Positions 60,500-64,000 of a stretch of DNA of 64,000 nucleotides are shown here, one piece after another; the first letter of the stretch is position 1; each line of letters opens with the position of its first letter. The notes under the pieces are model-generated. The model was not told the origin of the DNA, made no database searches, and was given only the letters and a program-made list of their open reading frames with translations. Location: contig CP124756.1 of NCBI GenBank assembly GCA_029972225.1, positions 3,268,001 through 3,332,000 of the forward strand. The letters run 5' to 3'. The stretch is from Candidatus Thiothrix putei (GTDB lineage: Bacteria; Pseudomonadota; Gammaproteobacteria; Thiotrichales; Thiotrichaceae). A program made the position numbers and the translations under genes.

Positions 60500-61902
60500 T
60501 AGAGTGCCCTCACATCCGCGAAATGACCTGTCACTGCTGCCGCTGCCGCCATTGCGGGGCTGACCAGATGAGTACGCCCGCCCTGCCCTTGCCGCCCTTC
60601 AAAATTGCGGTTGGAGGTGGAAGCACAACGTTCGCCCGGTTCAAGGCGGTCGGCATTCATCGCCAAACACATGGAGCAACCCGGCGCACGCCATTCAAAA
60701 CCAGCTTCGATGAAGATTTTGTCCAAGCCTTCACTTTCGGCTTGTTGTTTGACCAAGCCAGAGCCAGGGACGACCATTGCCAACTTAACGTTTGCGGCAA
60801 CTTTGCGGCCTTTAGCGACTTCAGCGGCGGCACGTAAATCTTCAATGCGCGAATTGGTGCAAGAGCCGATGAATACTTTGTCGATTTGCACGTCGGTAAT
60901 CGGCATATTCGCTTCCAAGCCCATGTATTTGAGCGCGGCGCGGATGCCACTGGCTTTGACCGGATCAGTTTCGTTGGCAGGGTCTGGCGTTTTGCCATCG
61001 ACTGGCAACACCATTTCGGGGGACGTTCCCCATGTTACTTGCGGTTGAATACTCGCAGCATCCAGACGAATCACACTATCAAATACCGCGTCTGCATCGG
61101 AATGCAGGTCTTGCCATGCTGCAACGGCGGCTTCCCAATCTTCTGCTTTCGGGGAATAAGGGCGGCCTTTGACATAATTGATGGTGGTGTCATCGACCGC
61201 AATCATGCCAGCGCGGGCACCGCCTTCGATAGCCATATTGCACACGGTCATGCGCCCTTCCATCGACAAATCGCGAATCGCTTCGCCGCCGAATTCGATG
61301 GCGTAACCTGTGCCGCCTGCTGTGCCGATTTCACCGATAATGGCCAGCACGATGTCTTTGGCGGTCACGCCTGCACCAACTTTGCCATCCACACTGATCA
61401 GCATGTTTTTCATCTTTTTCTGGATGAGGCATTGCGTTGCCATGACGTGTTCGACTTCGGATGTGCCGATACCGTGTGCCAGTGCGCCGAATGCGCCGTG
61501 CGTAGATGTATGGGAATCGCCACAAACCACGGTCATACCGGGCAACGTTGCGCCTTGCTCAGGACCAATGACGTGGACTATGCCTTGGCGAATGTCGCCA
61601 ATGTTGAATTCGGTAATGCCAAACGTGCGGCAATTCGCATCCAATGTTTCGACTTGCAGACGCGCTACCGGGTCAGTAATACCGTGTTCCAGCCCGATGG
61701 TCGGCACGTTATGATCGGGGACTGCCACCATTGAATTGACGCGCCAAGGTTGGCGGTTAGCCAAACGCAGCCCTTCAAATGCTTGCGGTGAAGTGACTTC
61801 GTGAACCAAGTGACGGTCGATGTAGAGTAAGGCCGTGCCGTCGGCTTCTTGCCGCACCACATGCGCATCCCAGACCTTATCGTAGAGCGTTTTGCCTGCC
61901 AT
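60499..61902 (-). CDS. leuC: 3-isopropylmalate dehydratase large subunit
   Basis: 467-residue aconitase-family subunit. Cluster cysteines are in [15 protein letters not shown] and GCSMCLAMN. The region [16 protein letters not shown] is typical of IPMI. First gene of the leuCDB operon here; start is ATG 61902. Confidence 0.96.
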   Translation of the reverse strand: MAGKTLYDKVWDAHVVRQEADGTALLYIDRHLVHEVTSPQAFEGLRLANRQPWRVNSMVAVPDHNVPTIGLEHGITDPVARLQVETLDANCRTFGITEFNIGDIRQGIVHVIGPEQGATLPGMTVVCGDSHTSTHGAFGALAHGIGTSEVEHVMATQCLIQKKMKNMLISVDGKVGAGVTAKDIVLAIIGEIGTAGGTGYAIEFGGEAIRDLSMEGRMTVCNMAIEGGARAGMIAVDDTTINYVKGRPYSPKAEDWEAAVAAWQDLHSDADAVFDSVIRLDAASIQPQVTWGTSPEMVLPVDGKTPDPANETDPVKASGIRAALKYMGLEANMPITDVQIDKVFIGSCTNSRIEDLRAAAEVAKGRKVAANVKLAMVVPGSGLVKQQAESEGLDKIFIEAGFEWRAPGCSMCLAMNADRLEPGERCASTSNRNFEGRQGQGGRTHLVSPAMAAAAAVTGHFADVRAL

Positions 61903-61965
61903 AAATCCCCAAAACTGCCGTTGGAAAAGGGGAACATACTACACTTTTTTGCCCTGCATCATCCA

Positions 61966-61996
61966 CAAAAAAAGGCCAACACGTGGGCTGGCCTTC
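61966..61996 (-). terminator. Rho-independent terminator of the glycine-rich gene
   Basis: On the minus strand AAGGCCA and TGGCCTT form a perfect 7-bp stem with a 10-base loop, followed by a T7-containing tail. It lies about 25 bp beyond the stop of the interrupted glycine-rich gene and upstream of leuC. Confidence 0.8.
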
Positions 61997-62150
61997 ATAC
62001 TTGCTACAGACTAATCGCTATTTATTTGCGCTTAGCACCCAAAGGATTGGATACATCTTTAACACCTTCTGGATGCTTGCTTACATCAACACCTGTAGCT
62101 TTGGAAATAGGATCCCAAAGCAATGGGTGAATAACTGCATCATCAATCGG

Positions 62151-63574
62151 GGGTGTGAACAAAAGTGCGGTAAACCTCATGCCGCCTCAGCGGTGTTTCG
62201 CCAATAATGCTTCCATTGCTGGTTTCCCCGCATGACCCTCAACGCCAACATATCCGCCGCATTATCACTTTTCCACCATGCCCCCGATTTTTTTAAGCGT
62301 TGCTGGATGATGTAACGGTGTGCACTTTCTATTTCGCCCGACCCCACGGGCAATCCGAGGGATTTTGCTGTCGGGTAATCCAGTTGCTCAATGCGGTTGC
62401 TCAGGTAACGGTGACAAGCTCGTACTGGGGCGTTACTGTCTTCTACCGTTTCTGCTTCGAGGAAAGGTTTCAGTGTGTCGATGACCGCTTGAGCTTGACC
62501 ATCCTGTAGGGCTTTTTTCTGTTTGGCAAACCATTTATCCTTGTCCTTGAGGCATGAACAGCTTGCGGATGCTGCTGATAGGTATTCACAAACATGATAA
62601 AAATCAATCAGGTAATGTCCTTGTGTGCCAAATTGTTCATCCACTTGACGGTTGATCCAGCTTGCCCCATCACCCACCGCATGGAGGAACGTGCTTTTTC
62701 CAAATCCAGCACGGCAGGCGGTGTCGAATAAGATTTTTCCAGCATCTTCTACCGTGCCACCGAATATTGCGCCAAACGTTGGCGTAGCACTGCCTTTGGC
62801 GTGGGCAAGACACAGGCGGGCTTCTTTCCAGCTTTCCTTTTTGCCTTTGCGCTTGTCGGGGGCTGTTTCGTCAATCTCGACGATGGGGATCATGCTGCCG
62901 TCCATTTCGGCAATGACATAGGCTTTTCCCAACGTGCTTGGATAGTCTTTTATCAACACTTGGGATTCATGGATGCGTTTGGCGTGACCTTCGGTGATGT
63001 GTCGGATGCTGCTGGATGCCAGCCGTATCCCGTAATGTTCTTCTAATTTATCAGGCACTTGAGCAAATGAACAGTCCGCCCCAAAGTCCGTCACCGCCCG
63101 TTGCAGCGGGAGCGAACAGCCTCGGCAAACAACCTCGGCACTCTGGCTAAAGGGGCGGACACGCTTGCCGGGAATCCGGTAGACCGGTTCGCTTATGTGG
63201 ATTTTTCCGTAGGTCGTGTGCCAATGACAGTTTTTTTTCCACTCTTTACATACTTCCCAATGCCTTCTTCACAGGCTGGGGCTGTGCATTTTTCTACACG
63301 TTTGTTTGCCCATGCAGTGATCGCATCATTTCCCATTTGGCGCAGTTCTTCTATCACCCGCTGTTCGGCGTCTGCTGCTTTGATAATGTCATCACCGGCA
63401 TTTTCAACCACCTCGATTAGCCCTTCCATCCGAGCTTTTAATGCGGGGTTGCGGTTCAAGGCTTCTAAAAGTTTTTGGTCGCGGGAGCTAACTGTCAACA
63501 TGGGAAAGTCCTTTTTCTCTGGTTTTAGGGGATGCCATCTTAGTCTACAGGACACCGCACTTTTGTTCACACCC
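62151..63574 (-). mobile_element. ISKra4-family insertion sequence
   Basis: 1424 bp with 21-bp perfect terminal repeats (GGGTGTGAACAAAAGTGCGG then T) and a 9-bp ATCAATCGG target duplication at 62142-62150 and 63575-63583. Carries one frameshifted transposase gene on the minus strand. The intact duplication suggests a recent event. Confidence 0.92.
62177..63501 (-). CDS. ISKra4-family transposase (programmed -1 frameshift)
   Basis: First frame from ATG 63501 (MLTVSSRDQKLLEAL) to 63193, second to 62177. An A8 tract (plus-strand T8 at 63231-63238) is where a -1 slip joins the frames. The joined protein of about 441 residues reads through a zinc-finger-like stretch (CHWHTT… and CRGCS) into the catalytic part, with VIAEMDGSMIPI, DFYHVCEYL and LPVGSGEIESAHRYI. 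The C-terminal GSGxIESA motif is typical of the family. Confidence 0.85.
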
Positions 63575-64000
63575 ATCAATCGGTGCAAATGCACTACCTA
63601 AACCCGTAGCAGAAATTGCTTTCTCAGCGAATTGGTGAACACCAGAAGCCAGCCCACCCGCAGCAGAACCCAAACCATTGGAAGATGAAGAACCGGCACT
63701 ACCACCATAGCCGCCACAAGAAGAACCACCTTGACTGCCGTAACTGCCGCAGGAAGAGCCACCTTGACTACCCCCAGTAGAGACGCCACTAATACCACCG
63801 AGCAAGTTACCAATCAAGTTAGATTTAGCACCCAACAAACCGCCCTTCAAATCCAATAAACCACTACCAAATGATTGGCTCTTCGAACTCTCGTTTTTAG
63901 AACCCGAATTTCCAGAGCATCCACAACTAGAGACGGGTTGAGGAGCTGATTTATTACTACCAAACAAGCCACTTAACAATCCAATTGTCATAACATTACC

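Larger units (their letters stand above)
62022..63991 (-). pseudogene. Glycine/serine-rich protein gene split by an ISKra4 element
   Basis: Two parts: 63991-63575 and 62150-62022. After removing the element and one 9-bp ATCAATCGG duplication they join into 537 bp, exactly 179 codons (178 residues). The product would start MTIGLLSGLFGSNK, contain repeats such as SCGSYGSQGGSSCGGYGGS, and end GVKDVSNPLGAKRK. In the present state the frame ends at 63545 within the element (…APIDGCEQKCGVL). No signal peptide or known domain; the function is unknown. Confidence 0.85.

Overview
The window is chromosomal DNA of a chemolithotrophic, sulfur-oxidising gammaproteobacterium, probably a Thiothrix-like member of the Thiotrichales. 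The lineage is inferred from gene content and order (complex I, reverse-type dsr operon, soxXA, rlmE-ftsH-folP-glmM-secG-tRNA-Leu, leuCDB-usg-fimV-truA); no 16S rRNA gene is present to confirm it.

Layout. Positions 1-9903 hold a minus-strand nuo operon (nuoA to nuoK, with nuoL cut by the left edge) encoding respiratory complex I. Next come tRNA-Leu(GAG) and the housekeeping block secG-tpiA-glmM-folP-ftsH-rlmE on the minus strand, with yhbY and a helical hypothetical gene on the plus strand. Positions 18677-22847 are the remains of one L,D-transpeptidase lipoprotein gene cut by three insertion sequences (two inverted IS630-type copies and one IS30-type element). From 22851 to 33831 the minus strand carries dsrA-B-E-F-H-C-M-K-L-J-O-P: sirohaem sulfite reductase running in the oxidative direction, the DsrEFH/DsrC sulfur relay and the DsrMKJOP membrane complex with DsrL.

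Divergent from dsrA is a plus-strand cassette (34151-36679): a TauD/TfdA-type dioxygenase, a small acidic protein, a Cas6/Cmx6-like RAMP protein with no CRISPR array anywhere in the window, a DsrC homologue without any cysteine (RspA-like) and a small helical protein. Then follow an SH3-like membrane protein, a PiuC-type hydroxylase, soxX-soxA (thiosulfate-oxidising cytochrome c) and a third Fe(II)/2-oxoglutarate oxygenase. At 40717-42172 an MFS transporter and a LysR regulator, once divergent, have both lost their 5' halves in a single deletion.

The right third is mostly conserved: rarA, lolA, ftsK, trxB, aat, yceH, queC, a UbiH-type monooxygenase, truA, fimV, a Usg-1-like protein (an aspartate-semialdehyde dehydrogenase homologue without the catalytic cysteine), leuB, leuD and leuC. 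The window ends in a glycine-rich gene split by an ISKra4-type element.

A recurring theme is recent insertion-sequence activity. There are five elements. All lie inside genes, all have recognisable target duplications, and in every case removing the element and one duplication copy restores an uninterrupted reading frame. This let me reconstruct a 256-residue L,D-transpeptidase, a 152-residue SecG and a 178-residue glycine-rich protein.
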